64,000 nt of DNA from Motilibacter rhizosphaerae (GTDB lineage Bacteria; Actinomycetota; Actinomycetes; Motilibacterales; Motilibacteraceae), in assembly GCF_004216915.1 (NCBI RefSeq), contig NZ_SGXD01000005.1, positions 1 to 64,000 of the forward strand. Reading direction: 5' to 3'. The translations under genes were made by a program, and so were the position numbers. Position 1 is the first letter of the stretch; each line of letters opens with the position of its first letter. Positions 51,301 through 60,364 of the stretch are shown piece after piece. The notes below the pieces were generated by a model. It worked only from the letters and a program-made list of their open reading frames with translations, had not been told where the DNA came from and did no database searches.

Positions 51301-52718
51301 GCGATCAGGTGCGGCAGCCGTCGGCGCACCTGCCGTTCGAGGACGCGTTGACGGGGATCGAAGCGGGTGTGCTGCCGGGGGTGCTGGCGGAGCTGGTGCG
51401 GGACCCGGCGTTGTTGGCGGCCTGGGTGCACCCCTTCTCGGACCCGGGGGACCCGGATCCGGGCCTGGGACGGCGCGAGCGGGAGGCGTCGGCGCGGGTG
51501 GCGCTGGCGCGGTCGTTCGACCGGGTGGTGGCGTGGGCATCGGCGCACCGGGCGGTGGCGCTGGCGGAGGCGGAGGCGCTGCTCGGGGAGCGGGCGCGGG
51601 AGCTTGGGCACGCGAAGCACGGGGTGGAGCCCTCGGTGCACGCGCAGCTGGGGCTGGAGCTGCGGCTGCCCTCGGCGGTGGCGGCGCTGCAGGCAGGCGA
51701 GGCGGCCGCGCTGGTGGGCCGCCACCCGGGGACGTGGTGGCTGCTGGCGGAAGGGGAGATCAGCCCGCGGCACGCGGCGGCGGTGGTGGAGGCGTGCGAG
51801 CCGCTCGACCTGGCGGGCTGCGCGGCGGTGGAGGCGCGGGTGCTGCGCCGCGCGCCGGAGCAGACGGTGGCGCAGCTGCGCCGGCGGCTGCGGACGGCGG
51901 TCGCGGTGGCGGACCCGCGTGGCGCGTCCGAGCGGCACGCGGACGCGGTGCGGCGCGACCGCGGGGTGTTCATGCGGCCGCTGCCGGACGCGATGGCCGA
52001 GGTGGTGGCGGTGGTATCCGCGACGGAGGCGTTCGGCGTGATGGGCGCGCTCGACGCCGTGGTGGACGCGCTGCCGGAGGCAGGTGCCGCGGGGTCGGGT
52101 CCGGGTGCGGGTGCTGGTCCTGCGGGTCGTCGGTCCCTCTCGCAGCGCCGGGCCGACGCCCTGGTGCTCGTGGCGTCGGCGGTGGTGGGGGATCTGGAGG
52201 CGCTGCCGGGGCTGGTGCGGACGGTGCCGGCACGCCCGGCGGTCTCGGTGGTGGTGTCGCTGGCGACGGTGGCCGGGCTGGCGGAGGACCCGGCGCACCT
52301 GGAGGGCTACGGCCCGGTCCCGGCGGAGCTCGGGCGGGCGGTGGCGGCGGACGCGGAGTGGGCGCTGCGGGTGACCGGACCGGAGGGGGAGCTGCTCGCG
52401 ACGGCGCCGCTGCGGCACCAGCCCTCGGCACGGCTCCGGGCGTTCGTCGTGGCGCGGGAGCAGACGTGCGGGCACCCGACGTGCGACCGGGCGGCGCGCG
52501 AGCTGCAGCTGGACCACCGGGAGGCGTTCGACCACGAGCACCCGGCGCGTGGGGGGCCGACGACGGGGGCGAACCTCGACCCGAAGTGCCAGCGGGACCA
52601 CAACCTCAAGACGTGGCACGGGTGGGGCGCGTGGCGCGACCGCGACGGCACCCTCGTCACCCGCACGCCGTTCGGCCGGCACTACCTCACCGAGCGCGAG
52701 CCCCAACCCTGCACCTGA
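51291..52718 (+). CDS. DUF222 / HNH endonuclease (13E12-type)
   Basis: This 475-residue protein has the DUF222 region (~20-330) and a C-terminal HNH nuclease domain: CGHPTCD (Cys393, Cys398), LQLDHREAFDH (His409), TTGANLDPKCQRDHN (Cys433, His437). The pattern fits 13E12-repeat nucleases, abundant in actinobacteria; some mycobacterial members are in the LexA regulon. A perfect LexA box over the start indicates DNA-damage induction. A Gly/Ala/Ser linker (AGAAGSGPGAGAGPAG) lies near 265. Confidence 0.9.
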   Translation: MRSSDQVRQPSAHLPFEDALTGIEAGVLPGVLAELVRDPALLAAWVHPFSDPGDPDPGLGRREREASARVALARSFDRVVAWASAHRAVALAEAEALLGERARELGHAKHGVEPSVHAQLGLELRLPSAVAALQAGEAAALVGRHPGTWWLLAEGEISPRHAAAVVEACEPLDLAGCAAVEARVLRRAPEQTVAQLRRRLRTAVAVADPRGASERHADAVRRDRGVFMRPLPDAMAEVVAVVSATEAFGVMGALDAVVDALPEAGAAGSGPGAGAGPAGRRSLSQRRADALVLVASAVVGDLEALPGLVRTVPARPAVSVVVSLATVAGLAEDPAHLEGYGPVPAELGRAVAADAEWALRVTGPEGELLATAPLRHQPSARLRAFVVAREQTCGHPTCDRAARELQLDHREAFDHEHPARGGPTTGANLDPKCQRDHNLKTWHGWGAWRDRDGTLVTRTPFGRHYLTEREPQPCT

Positions 52719-52737
52719 CGACCACCACGGCGACACC

Positions 52738-53631
52738 TCACACGGCAGGCGCATGTCCTCGCGCGACGCGCTCGAACGCCGTGACCATCGGGCGCCTCTC
52801 GCCGGCCCGGTGCACCAGGGCCACCTCGCTCGTGACGCGCGCCTCGGGCAGGGCGAGGCAGCGGACGTCGGGCGAGGCGATCGAGCGCACGCACTCCGGC
52901 GCGATCGTCACCCCGAGCCCCACGCCGACGAGCCGCATGATGGTCAGCCAGTGCGACGCCTGGTGCGCGACCGTCGGCCGGAAGCCCTGCTCCTCGCAGA
53001 TGCTCAAGGGCTTCTCGTAGGCCCGGGTGCCCGCCGCCGGGATCGGCGAGATGAAGGCGTCGTCCCGCAGGGCGCGGGCGGAGGTCGCGTCCCCGCGCGC
53101 GGCGGCGTGGTCCGCCGGGACGACGGCGACGAAGGGCTCGAGCAGCAGCGGCGTGGCGACGAGGTCGTCGACCGGGTCGCGGTCGCGGACGACGCCCGCG
53201 TCGATGCTGCCGTCGCGAAGGCCCTCGACGACGCGCGAGGTGAAGGACTCGTGCAGCCGCAGCTGCACCCCGGGGAACTCAGCGAGGTGGTCGCGCAGGA
53301 TCCCCGGCAGCAGCGTCATCATCACCGAGCCGACGTAGCCGAGGTTCAGCACGCCGGTCTCGCCCCGACCGATGCTCCGTGCCTCCTCGACGTCGCGGCC
53401 GACGTTGCGCAGCGTGCGACGAGCGCGGTCGAGGAACGCCTCGCCCGCCGGCGTCAGCAGGACCGAGCGCGAGCTGCGGGTGAGCAACGGGTGTCCGACG
53501 ATCTCCTCGAGCTGCCGGATGGCCTGCGACAGCGGCGGCTGGGCCATGTGCAGGCGAGCGGCGGCGCGACCGAAGTGCAGCTCCTCCGCGACGGCGACGA
53601 AGTAGCGCAGGTGACGGAGCTCGACGTCCAT
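52738..53631 (-). CDS. LysR-family transcriptional regulator
   Basis: This 297-residue regulator has HTH RHLRYFVAVAEELHFGRAAARLHMAQPPLSQ, then an effector domain from residue ~90 (GVLNLGYVGSVMMTLLPGILRDH) resembling the BenM/CatM/AlsR-like group. ATG 53631 is the start. It is divergent from a GNAT gene, 69 bases apart. Its stop is 19 bases from the HNH gene stop on the opposite strand. Target not identifiable here. Confidence 0.9.
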   Translation of the reverse strand: MDVELRHLRYFVAVAEELHFGRAAARLHMAQPPLSQAIRQLEEIVGHPLLTRSSRSVLLTPAGEAFLDRARRTLRNVGRDVEEARSIGRGETGVLNLGYVGSVMMTLLPGILRDHLAEFPGVQLRLHESFTSRVVEGLRDGSIDAGVVRDRDPVDDLVATPLLLEPFVAVVPADHAAARGDATSARALRDDAFISPIPAAGTRAYEKPLSICEEQGFRPTVAHQASHWLTIMRLVGVGLGVTIAPECVRSIASPDVRCLALPEARVTSEVALVHRAGERRPMVTAFERVARGHAPAV

Positions 53632-53700
53632 ATCTGCAGCGTCTCACTCAGGACGAACGAGATGTTGGACGTCCCGCCACGGACGGGCTGCAATGGACGC

Positions 53701-54189
53701 ATGGAGCTCACCTTCCGGCCCATGGCCACCGCTGAGGACGCCGCCGCCTTCCGCTCGCTCAACGAGGAGTGGATCCGGCTGCACTTCACCCTCGAGGACG
53801 AGGACCGCCGCCAGCTCGAGGACCCCTTCACCTCCATCGTCGCGCCCGGGGGCGAGGTCCTCCTCGCCGAGCTCGACGGGGAGGTCGTCGGCTGCGTCGC
53901 CCTCCGTCCCGAGGGCGACGGCGTCTACGAGCTGTCGAAGATGACGGTGGCGCCCGCGCACCGCGGCGCCGGGCTCGGCCGCCAGATCCTGCTCGCGGCC
54001 ATCGAGCGCGCACGCGAGCGGGGCGCGGCCACGCTGTTCCTCGGCAGCTCCACGAAGCTCGCCCCCGCGGTGCACCTGTACGAGTCGGTCGGCTTCGAGC
54101 ACGTCGCGCCGGAGAGCATCCACATGCCGTACGCCCGCGCCGACGTGTTCATGACGATGGCGCTGGCGCAGCCCGCCGCCAGCCGCTGA
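53701..54189 (+). CDS. GNAT-family N-acetyltransferase
   Basis: This 162-residue acetyltransferase has LLAELDGEVVGCVAL, LSKMTVAPAHRGAGLGRQIL (acetyl-CoA loop R-x-x-G-x-G) and HLYESVGFEHV. It is of the MarR-linked/PhnO-like kind that acetylates small molecules. ATG 53701 is the start. It is divergent from the LysR gene, which may control it. Confidence 0.9.
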   Translation: MELTFRPMATAEDAAAFRSLNEEWIRLHFTLEDEDRRQLEDPFTSIVAPGGEVLLAELDGEVVGCVALRPEGDGVYELSKMTVAPAHRGAGLGRQILLAAIERARERGAATLFLGSSTKLAPAVHLYESVGFEHVAPESIHMPYARADVFMTMALAQPAASR

Positions 54190-54266
54190 CCGCAAAAGGA
54201 CTGGACGGCACCGAGGACCGTCGGGCTAACCTGGACCCGTCCGAACGGCTCGAGGAGGTGGCACCC

Positions 54267-54326
54267 GTGCACGCATCCCCCACGCGGGTGCTCCGGCTCG
54301 CCGTCCCGGCCGAGCCAGCGGCCTAG
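54267..54326 (+). CDS. Possible 19-residue leader peptide
   Basis: A tiny frame (VHASPTRVLRLAVPAEPAA) follows a strong, well-placed AGGAGG (54253-54258) with GTG at 54267. It ends 49 bases before the ATG of the alpha/beta hydrolase gene. A -10-like TAACCT (54226-54231) lies upstream. It might be a regulatory leader, but 20 codons are too few to prove coding. Confidence 0.3.
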   Translation: MHASPTRVLRLAVPAEPAA

Positions 54327-54375
54327 GAGCCGCCGAGGAGCACCGCGTCCCGGTCCTCCTCGAAGGGTTCCTGCC

Positions 54376-55140
54376 ATGGACTCTCTGCTCCTCACCAGCT
54401 CCACCACCACCGACGGCGTCACCGAGCGCCGCTTCCACCTGGGCGACGTCCCGGGCATCCTCTGGACCCCTGAGGGGGCGACGGGTCCGCGCCCGCTCGT
54501 GCTGCTCGGGCACGGCGGAGGGATGCGCATGGACGTCCCGCGCCTGGTGGCCAGCGCCCGCGCGACCGTGAGCGCCCACGGCTTCGCGGTCGCCGCCATC
54601 GACGCCCCCGGCCACGGAGCGCGGCCTCGCCTTCCCCGTGACGACGCGGCGCGTGCCGAGATCCGGGCGGCGCGTACGGCCGACGACTCCGCGCGCTTCG
54701 CCGCGGTCAGCACCCGCTACATGGCCGAGCTCGCCGAGCAGGCCGTGCCCGAGTGGCAGGCCGTCATCGACGCGCTGCAGGCCCTGCCCGAGGTCGGGGC
54801 GGACGCCCCGGTCGGCTACGGCGGGAGCATCTCGCTGGGCAGCGCCATCGGCATCCCGCTGACCGCAGCGGAACCCCGGATCCGCGCCGCGGTCTTCGGC
54901 GGCGGCTTCTTCGTCAGTGCTGCCGTCGTCGAGGCGGCGCGCAGGATCCGCGTACCCGTGCAGTTCCTCCTGCCCTGGGACGACGAGCACGCGTCGCGCG
55001 CCGACTCGCTCGCCCTCTTCGACGCGTTCGGCTCGGAGGAGAAGACGCTGCACGCCAACCCGGGTGACCACCGGCGACCTCGGTGGCTCGGTCTGGACGA
55101 GGACTTCCTCGCCCGCCACCTGACGGCGGTGGCCGCGTGA
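54376..55140 (+). CDS. Alpha/beta hydrolase (dienelactone hydrolase-like)
   Basis: This 254-residue hydrolase has an oxyanion region LVLLGHGGGM, AAIDAPGHGARP, a presumed nucleophile in GYGGSISLGS (Ser in GGS), an acid near WDDEHA and His in NPGDHRRP. The nucleophile elbow (G-G-S-I-S) departs from the usual G-x-S-x-G. It may cleave esters or act on acyl substrates. GGTTCCTGCC precedes ATG 54376. The next gene's GTG overlaps its stop, so the two are coupled. Confidence 0.8.
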   Translation: MDSLLLTSSTTTDGVTERRFHLGDVPGILWTPEGATGPRPLVLLGHGGGMRMDVPRLVASARATVSAHGFAVAAIDAPGHGARPRLPRDDAARAEIRAARTADDSARFAAVSTRYMAELAEQAVPEWQAVIDALQALPEVGADAPVGYGGSISLGSAIGIPLTAAEPRIRAAVFGGGFFVSAAVVEAARRIRVPVQFLLPWDDEHASRADSLALFDAFGSEEKTLHANPGDHRRPRWLGLDEDFLARHLTAVAA

Positions 55141-55556
55141 GGCTGGAGCTCGGCACGGTGCTCGCCGTCGACGAGGAGGTCTGCCGGCTCGTCGACGGCG
55201 GGCGGATCCGCGACGTGCCCTGGGCCGCCGCGTTCCCGCGGCCCCGCGCCGAGCGGGTGGCGCCGGGCAACCTCGTCGCCACCGCTGGCGGCCGCGTGGT
55301 GTGGCGGTGGTACGACGCGGTGGTGACCGGCGCCGAGGGCGGGTTCGTCGAGCTCTGGGAGCCCGGCCACGGCAGGGTCCTCGCTCGGCCGCGTGCAGTG
55401 CCGGCGGTGGGCACCCGGGCGTACCTCTCTGCCGGGCTGCCCGGCGCGGAGTGGTGGGTCGCCGGCCCCGTCGTCCCCTCTGCGCAGGACGCGGACGTCG
55501 AGCTCGCCGAGGTGGAGCGCTTCGTAGTGGTCCACGGGATCGTGGAGGTGGGCTAG
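55137..55556 (+). CDS. Hypothetical protein coupled to the hydrolase
   Basis: This 139-residue, beta-rich cytosolic protein starts with GTG 55137 (GTGA overlap with the hydrolase stop). It has LGTVLAVDEEVCRLVDGGRIRDVPW, GRVVWRWYDAVVTGAEGGFVELWEP and VAVP-type strands. No family was recognised. Its TAG stop (55554-55556) overlaps the stop of the convergent propeller gene (55553-55555) within one CTAG. It is a possible accessory factor to the hydrolase. Confidence 0.65.
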   Translation: MRLELGTVLAVDEEVCRLVDGGRIRDVPWAAAFPRPRAERVAPGNLVATAGGRVVWRWYDAVVTGAEGGFVELWEPGHGRVLARPRAVPAVGTRAYLSAGLPGAEWWVAGPVVPSAQDADVELAEVERFVVVHGIVEVG

Positions 55557-57469
55557 CTCGCGGGCAGGGGCGAGCGCACGGCGAAGCCGTCCACCGCCAC
55601 GCGCGTACGCGGCCCGGCGAGCGCGACGAGGCGCAGGGTGTGCCGGCCGGCGCGCTGCCACCCGGGTCCCTGCCAGAGGACGGCCTGCTCCGCGGTCCTC
55701 GGCGCTCGCGTGTCGACGACGGCGGTGCGCCGGCCGTCGACGAGCACGGCGAAGCGTCCTCCGCGGGGGGAGCGCTCGCCGAGCACGGAGAGCACCCGCC
55801 CGCCTGCGGCCGGGTACGCCACCGCGAGCTGGGCGCTGGCTCCGGCCGAGGTGGTGACGGCGAGCGTGCCGCCCGCGGCCCGCCGCACGCGCGCGGACGT
55901 CCAGCTCCCGCGGTAGGCCGCGCCCCGCTCGTCCTCCGCCACGACCATCGAGGCCACCGTCGTCGGCCCGCGGTTGCCGTACTCGTCGAGCGGGACGAGC
56001 TCGGCGGCGTACGTGTGCTCCTCGAGCAGCGGTCCCGTCGCGGCACCGCCCGGGCGCAGCGTGACGGCGGTGACCCCGGCGCTCCACGGGCGCCAGGCCG
56101 GGTGCTCGCCGGCAGCACCCGAGGACTCGACCCACCGGGTCGCCACCGAGGCCGTCCCGCTGGTCCTCGCGAGGTGCAGCGCCCACGGCCGCGATCCGGA
56201 CGGGGTGGCGCTGACCAGCCGAGGTGCGGTGACCGCCACGGCCCCCAGCGGGTGCACGGTCACGCTGCTGGCCGGGTGCTCGACCCCGTCGCTCGTCACC
56301 GCGCTGACGCTGAGCGTCGTCACACCGGTCGCCGCGCCGGTCCACGTCGTCCCGGGTGCCCAGACCGCTGCCGCCGTGCTGGCCGCGGGCCCGGTGCCCG
56401 GAGCGGTGCGGACGCGCCACCCCGTCACGCCCGGAGCGCCCTTCCAGCGGAGGGTGACGCTCGAGGCGGTGGACGTCGCCGTCAGCCCGATCGGGCGGGC
56501 CGCGTCGGTCCCTGCTGCGGCGCGCAGACCGAGCACCTCGAGCGACAGGGTGGGCGAGGCGGCGACCTGCTGCGCGGGCCCGCCGTCGAGCGGGCTGCGC
56601 CACACCGAGCGCGGAGCACCCGGCACGGTGGTGGTGCTGTAGAACACCGCGCTGCCGTCCGGTGCGACCTGCAGCCCGGTGAGGGCGCTGCCGGCCGCAG
56701 CCAGCGTGCGGGGGGCGCCGCCGTCGCGCGGCAGCAGCACGAGCTCGGGCCGCTGCGCGCCGCCGGGGACCTCGCGCGCGACGAGCACGACGAGGGCCGA
56801 GCCGTCGGGTGTCGGCGCGAGCGCCCCCACCGTCGCCCCGGCGGGGTCGGGGAGGTGCAGGTCGGTGGTCGCACCGGTCGCGGTGTCCACGAGCCGCACG
56901 ACGCTGCGGCCGTACGCGCCGGCGACGAGGTCCGTGCCCGGGACGAACACGGGACAGGCGAGCGGCGTGGCGCCGGGCAGCGGCGTCACGGCACCGGTCG
57001 CGACGTCCACGAGCTCGACCTGCCAACTGCTGCCGAGGAACGCCGGGACCGCCACCCGGGTCCCGTCAGGTGACCAGGCGAGCCCGGTGCCGGCACCGGG
57101 CAGGGCGGCGACGCGGCGGACGCCCCCACTGCCACCGACCTCCAGCTCGAGCGGCGCCCGCGGGCCGGAGGCGACCGTCCACGCCCACGAGCGGCCCGTG
57201 GCGTCAGGGACCGCGTACGCCGGCACGGGCACGTCGAGCAGCGTGCGCGCGTCCGCGGCGTCGGCCGGCACCGAGTAGAGGTGGGACGGCGCACCCGGGC
57301 GCCACGGCGAGCTGGCCCGGACGCCGGGTGCCGTGCCCTGGACGACGAGCTCGACCCCCATGAGAGCAGCGGCGTGCGCGTCAGGCACCGGCAGGGCCGT
57401 GACGGCGACGGCGCACGAGGCACCCAGAGCGGCGACGGTCAGGGCGGCGGGCAGCGGGCGGAGGCGCAT
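55553..57469 (-). CDS. Secreted PD40 beta-propeller/FN3 protein
   Basis: This 638-residue exported protein has a signal peptide (PLPAALTVAALGASCAVAVTA). The propeller blades span ~70-330 (WSPDGTRVAVPA, PTPDGSALVVLVA, VAPDGSAVFYSTT). One or two fibronectin-III-like domains follow (ATSTASSVTLRWKGAPGVTGWRV), then a C-terminal beta-sandwich with GRRTAVVDTRAPRTAEQ and GRHTLRLVAL, probably carbohydrate-binding-like. It shares design with the giant gene at 18-24 kb. It is convergent and stop-overlapping with the preceding gene. Extracellular function unknown. Confidence 0.8.
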   Translation of the reverse strand: MRLRPLPAALTVAALGASCAVAVTALPVPDAHAAALMGVELVVQGTAPGVRASSPWRPGAPSHLYSVPADAADARTLLDVPVPAYAVPDATGRSWAWTVASGPRAPLELEVGGSGGVRRVAALPGAGTGLAWSPDGTRVAVPAFLGSSWQVELVDVATGAVTPLPGATPLACPVFVPGTDLVAGAYGRSVVRLVDTATGATTDLHLPDPAGATVGALAPTPDGSALVVLVAREVPGGAQRPELVLLPRDGGAPRTLAAAGSALTGLQVAPDGSAVFYSTTTVPGAPRSVWRSPLDGGPAQQVAASPTLSLEVLGLRAAAGTDAARPIGLTATSTASSVTLRWKGAPGVTGWRVRTAPGTGPAASTAAAVWAPGTTWTGAATGVTTLSVSAVTSDGVEHPASSVTVHPLGAVAVTAPRLVSATPSGSRPWALHLARTSGTASVATRWVESSGAAGEHPAWRPWSAGVTAVTLRPGGAATGPLLEEHTYAAELVPLDEYGNRGPTTVASMVVAEDERGAAYRGSWTSARVRRAAGGTLAVTTSAGASAQLAVAYPAAGGRVLSVLGERSPRGGRFAVLVDGRRTAVVDTRAPRTAEQAVLWQGPGWQRAGRHTLRLVALAGPRTRVAVDGFAVRSPLPAS

Positions 57470-57552
57470 GCCCGGTAGAGCACCGCGGCCGGCCCGGAGG
57501 TTGTGCCGACGGCCGATGAACCTGACGCACGGAGCAGTGGCTCCTCCTGGGC

Positions 57553-58317
57553 GTGAAGCGCACCCTCGCCGCCCTGGTCGCGTGCCCGGCCCTGTCCACC
57601 GGGCTCGTCGGAGCGCGCGCCGCGTCCGCCGCGTCCGCCCACGCCCTGACGGTGCGGGTGACGACGACGAGCCGACCCAGCCTCCCGTCGCGGCTGCCCG
57701 CCGGGACGTACGTCCTGGACGTGACCGGCGGCTCCCGGCTCCAGGTGGCCGTCCCCGCTGAGGGCTACACGCTGCAGCAGTACGCCCGCGACGACCGGGT
57801 AGGCGCCCCGACCCGCGTGACCCTGCTCGGGGGCGCGCCCTCCGGGGGCTCGGTCGCGGTGGCGCTGACCGCGGGGAGGTACTGGTTCTACGACCCGTTC
57901 TCGTCGCGGGGGCACGTGGCGCGGATGCGCCAGGTGGTCGTGACGGGCGTCGGACGCGGGGCCCTCCCGCGCGCGAGCCGCGTCCTGGTCGGCCTGCGCC
58001 AGCCGGAGCCGGACGTGCTCCCGCACGCAGTGGTGGCCCGTGCCTGGTGGACGGTCGAGGACGTGGACACGCTCGGGCCTGCGCGCTCCGTCGAGGTCTA
58101 CCGCGTACCCGCGGGCACGTCGGACCGCGAGCTGGAGGAGGAGCTGCGGGCATGGACGCTCCCCCCGCGGGTGCTGGCCCTGCCCGCCCTCGCCGGTGGC
58201 GCCCGCGTGGAGGTGCGGCTCGGGCTCCCTCCCGGCGAGTACCTCGCGGTCTCGCGCTACCCCTACGCGCCGGGGCCCGACCTGCAGGCGCTGACCCGGG
58301 TGACCGTCCGCGCCTGA
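57553..58317 (+). CDS. Exported hypothetical protein
   Basis: This 254-residue protein has a signal peptide (KRTLAALVACPALSTG, cleavage near AASA). The mature part is beta-rich with VLDVTGGSRLQVAVPAEGY, AVALTAGRYWFYDPF and VEVRLGLPPGEYLAVSRYP. ATG is absent; GTG 57553 follows CTCCTGGGC without a good ribosome binding site. No family recognised. It is divergent from the propeller protein, 83 bases apart, so they may share regulation. Confidence 0.65.
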   Translation: MKRTLAALVACPALSTGLVGARAASAASAHALTVRVTTTSRPSLPSRLPAGTYVLDVTGGSRLQVAVPAEGYTLQQYARDDRVGAPTRVTLLGGAPSGGSVAVALTAGRYWFYDPFSSRGHVARMRQVVVTGVGRGALPRASRVLVGLRQPEPDVLPHAVVARAWWTVEDVDTLGPARSVEVYRVPAGTSDRELEEELRAWTLPPRVLALPALAGGARVEVRLGLPPGEYLAVSRYPYAPGPDLQALTRVTVRA

Positions 58318-58392
58318 GTGCCGGGAATCCGCCCGGCCTCCCGCCCGTTGGTCGCAGCAGACTGCCGCGAGCTCAAGCAGGAGGAGGCGGGC

Positions 58393-59433
58393 ATGGTCCA
58401 GCGGATCGGGTTCCTGACGTTCGGGCACTGGCAGGCGGTGCCGGGGTCGCGCGTGCGCACGGCCCGGGACGCCCTCGTCCAGACGGTCGAGCTCGCGCAG
58501 GCCGCCGAGGAGCTCGGGCTGGACGGCGGCTTCGTCCGCGTCCACCACTTCGCCCGCCAGCTCGCCTCGCCGTTCCCGCTGCTCAGCGCGATGGCCGCGC
58601 GGACGTCGCGGCTGGAGCTCGGCACGGGCGTGATCGACATGCGCTACGAGAACCCGCTCTACATGGCCGAGGAGGCCGCGGCCACGGACCTGCTCAGCGA
58701 CGGCCGGCTGCAGCTGGGCATCAGCCGGGGCTCACCCGAGACGGCGCTGCGCGGCTCCGAGGCGTTCGGCTACGTGCCCACCACCAGTGACGCCGACCTC
58801 GCCCGCGAGAAGACCGCGCTGTTCCTCGCCGCGCTGGAGGGCGCGTCCCTCGTCGACGCCGACCCCAGGATGACGGGGGTCGCGGGCCGGCTCGCCCTGC
58901 AGCCGCAGTCTCCCGGGCTCCGCGAGCGCATCTGGTGGGGCTCGGGCACCCGCTCGACCGCGGTCTGGACGGCGCAGCAGGGGCTCAACCTCATGAGCTC
59001 GACGCTGCTCAGCGAGGACACCGGCGTGCCGTTCGACGAGCTGCAGGCCGAGCAGATCGCGCTCTACCGCGCCGCGTTCGCCGACGCGGGCTGGGGCCGC
59101 GAGCCGCGGGTCTCGGTCAGCCGCAGCGTGCTGCCCGTGACCACCGCGATGGACCGCCACTACTTCGGCGACCGGACCGGCGAGGACTCCGTCGGGCTGC
59201 TCGAGGGCGTCCGCTCGCGCTTCGGCAAGAACTACGCCGGCGAGCCCGACCAGCTCGCCGAGGAGCTCGCGAAGGACGCGGCGGTGCGCGACGCCGACAC
59301 CCTGCTGCTCACCGTGCCCAACATGCTCGGCGCCGACTACTGCGCCCGCCTGCTCGAGACGGTCGCGCGCGACATCGCGCCCGCCCTCGGCTGGACGCCC
59401 GCTCCGGCTCGCGGCCCGCTCGCGGAGGGCTGA
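58393..59433 (+). CDS. LLM-class flavin-dependent oxidoreductase
   Basis: This 346-residue (beta/alpha)8 flavoprotein of the luciferase-like family has IGFLTFGHWQ near the start, RVHHFARQLASPFPLL, LELGTGVIDMRYENPLYMAEEAAATDLLSDGRLQLGISRG and RIWWGSGTRSTAVW. It may use FMN or F420; the sequence does not decide. AGGAGGAGG precedes ATG 58393. It is followed 10 bases after its stop by the MpaB-like gene, so they form an operon. Confidence 0.9.
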   Translation: MVQRIGFLTFGHWQAVPGSRVRTARDALVQTVELAQAAEELGLDGGFVRVHHFARQLASPFPLLSAMAARTSRLELGTGVIDMRYENPLYMAEEAAATDLLSDGRLQLGISRGSPETALRGSEAFGYVPTTSDADLAREKTALFLAALEGASLVDADPRMTGVAGRLALQPQSPGLRERIWWGSGTRSTAVWTAQQGLNLMSSTLLSEDTGVPFDELQAEQIALYRAAFADAGWGREPRVSVSRSVLPVTTAMDRHYFGDRTGEDSVGLLEGVRSRFGKNYAGEPDQLAEELAKDAAVRDADTLLLTVPNMLGADYCARLLETVARDIAPALGWTPAPARGPLAEG

Positions 59434-59443
59434 GGGTGGGGGA

Positions 59444-60361
59444 GTGACGTCGCTGCTCCCGCCCGCCGTCGCGGGCCTGCCGGCGGCGACCCGCCGGCGG
59501 TTCCGCACCCGGATCTCGGGCCACCCCGAGGGCACTCCGCGCTGGGTGCAGGACATCGCGGTCGTCGGGGACGACGAGGGCTGGTTCGAGCCGGGCGGGG
59601 TGGTGTGGCGGGTCCACGGCGACGTCGCGACCCTCGTCGGCGGCATCACGGCGCTGCTCGGCCAGGGCGCCCACCCGCTCGCGCTGGCCGGCGTGCGCGG
59701 CCACTCGAACTACGAGCAGGACCCCTGGGCCCGGCTCGCCGGCACCGCGCGCTGGCTCGTCGTGAGCACCTTCGGCTCCTCCGCGCTGGCGGAGCGGGAG
59801 GCGGCCCGCGTGCGCGGCATGCACCGCCGGGTCGTCGGCACCGACGGGCAGGGCCGGCCCTACGCCGCGGGCGACCCCGAGCTGCTCCGCTGGGTGCACC
59901 TGGCCTTCACCGACGCCTTCCTCGCCGGCCAGCTCGCCGTCGGCGACGACCTCACCGCGCGCTTCGGGCGCCGGTGGCCCGACACGTACGTCGCGGAGTG
60001 GCGCCGCACGGCGGAGGCGCTGGGCGCGACCGACCTGCCGTCCTCGCAGGCCGAGCTCGCGGAGGCCCTCGCGGCGTACGCGCCGGTGCTCGAACCCGTC
60101 CCCGCCGACCTCCGCTCGTTCCTCGCCGCTCCGCCCGGGCTCTCCCGCGCGGAGCACATGTTCTACCGCGGACTCTCGTCGGCCGCGCTGCTCCTCGTCT
60201 CGCCGACGGTCGCGCCCTTCGCCGGGGTGCCGGGCCGCGATGCCCGCAGCCCGCGCGAGCGCGCGGTGCTGCGCCGCACGAGGCTCCAGCTGCTCGCTCT
60301 CAAGGTCGTCCTCGGGAAGCGCAGCCCGTCCGAGGAGGCAGCGCGCTCGCGCCTGGCCTGA
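59444..60361 (+). CDS. MpaB-like (DUF2236) oxygenase
   Basis: This 305-residue protein resembles the ER-bound oxygenase MpaB/rubber oxygenase (latex-clearing) family. It has VVWRVHGDVATLVGGITALL, GHSNYEQDPWARLAGT, DPELLRWVHLAFTDAFL (conserved His, heme-side) and a C-terminal PPGLSRAEHMFYRGL. It probably binds heme and cleaves or oxidises an unsaturated compound. GTG 59444 starts 10 bases after the LLM gene. It is convergent with the BrkB gene, stops 3 bases apart. Confidence 0.85.
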   Translation: MTSLLPPAVAGLPAATRRRFRTRISGHPEGTPRWVQDIAVVGDDEGWFEPGGVVWRVHGDVATLVGGITALLGQGAHPLALAGVRGHSNYEQDPWARLAGTARWLVVSTFGSSALAEREAARVRGMHRRVVGTDGQGRPYAAGDPELLRWVHLAFTDAFLAGQLAVGDDLTARFGRRWPDTYVAEWRRTAEALGATDLPSSQAELAEALAAYAPVLEPVPADLRSFLAAPPGLSRAEHMFYRGLSSAALLLVSPTVAPFAGVPGRDARSPRERAVLRRTRLQLLALKVVLGKRSPSEEAARSRLA

Positions 60362-60364
60362 GAG

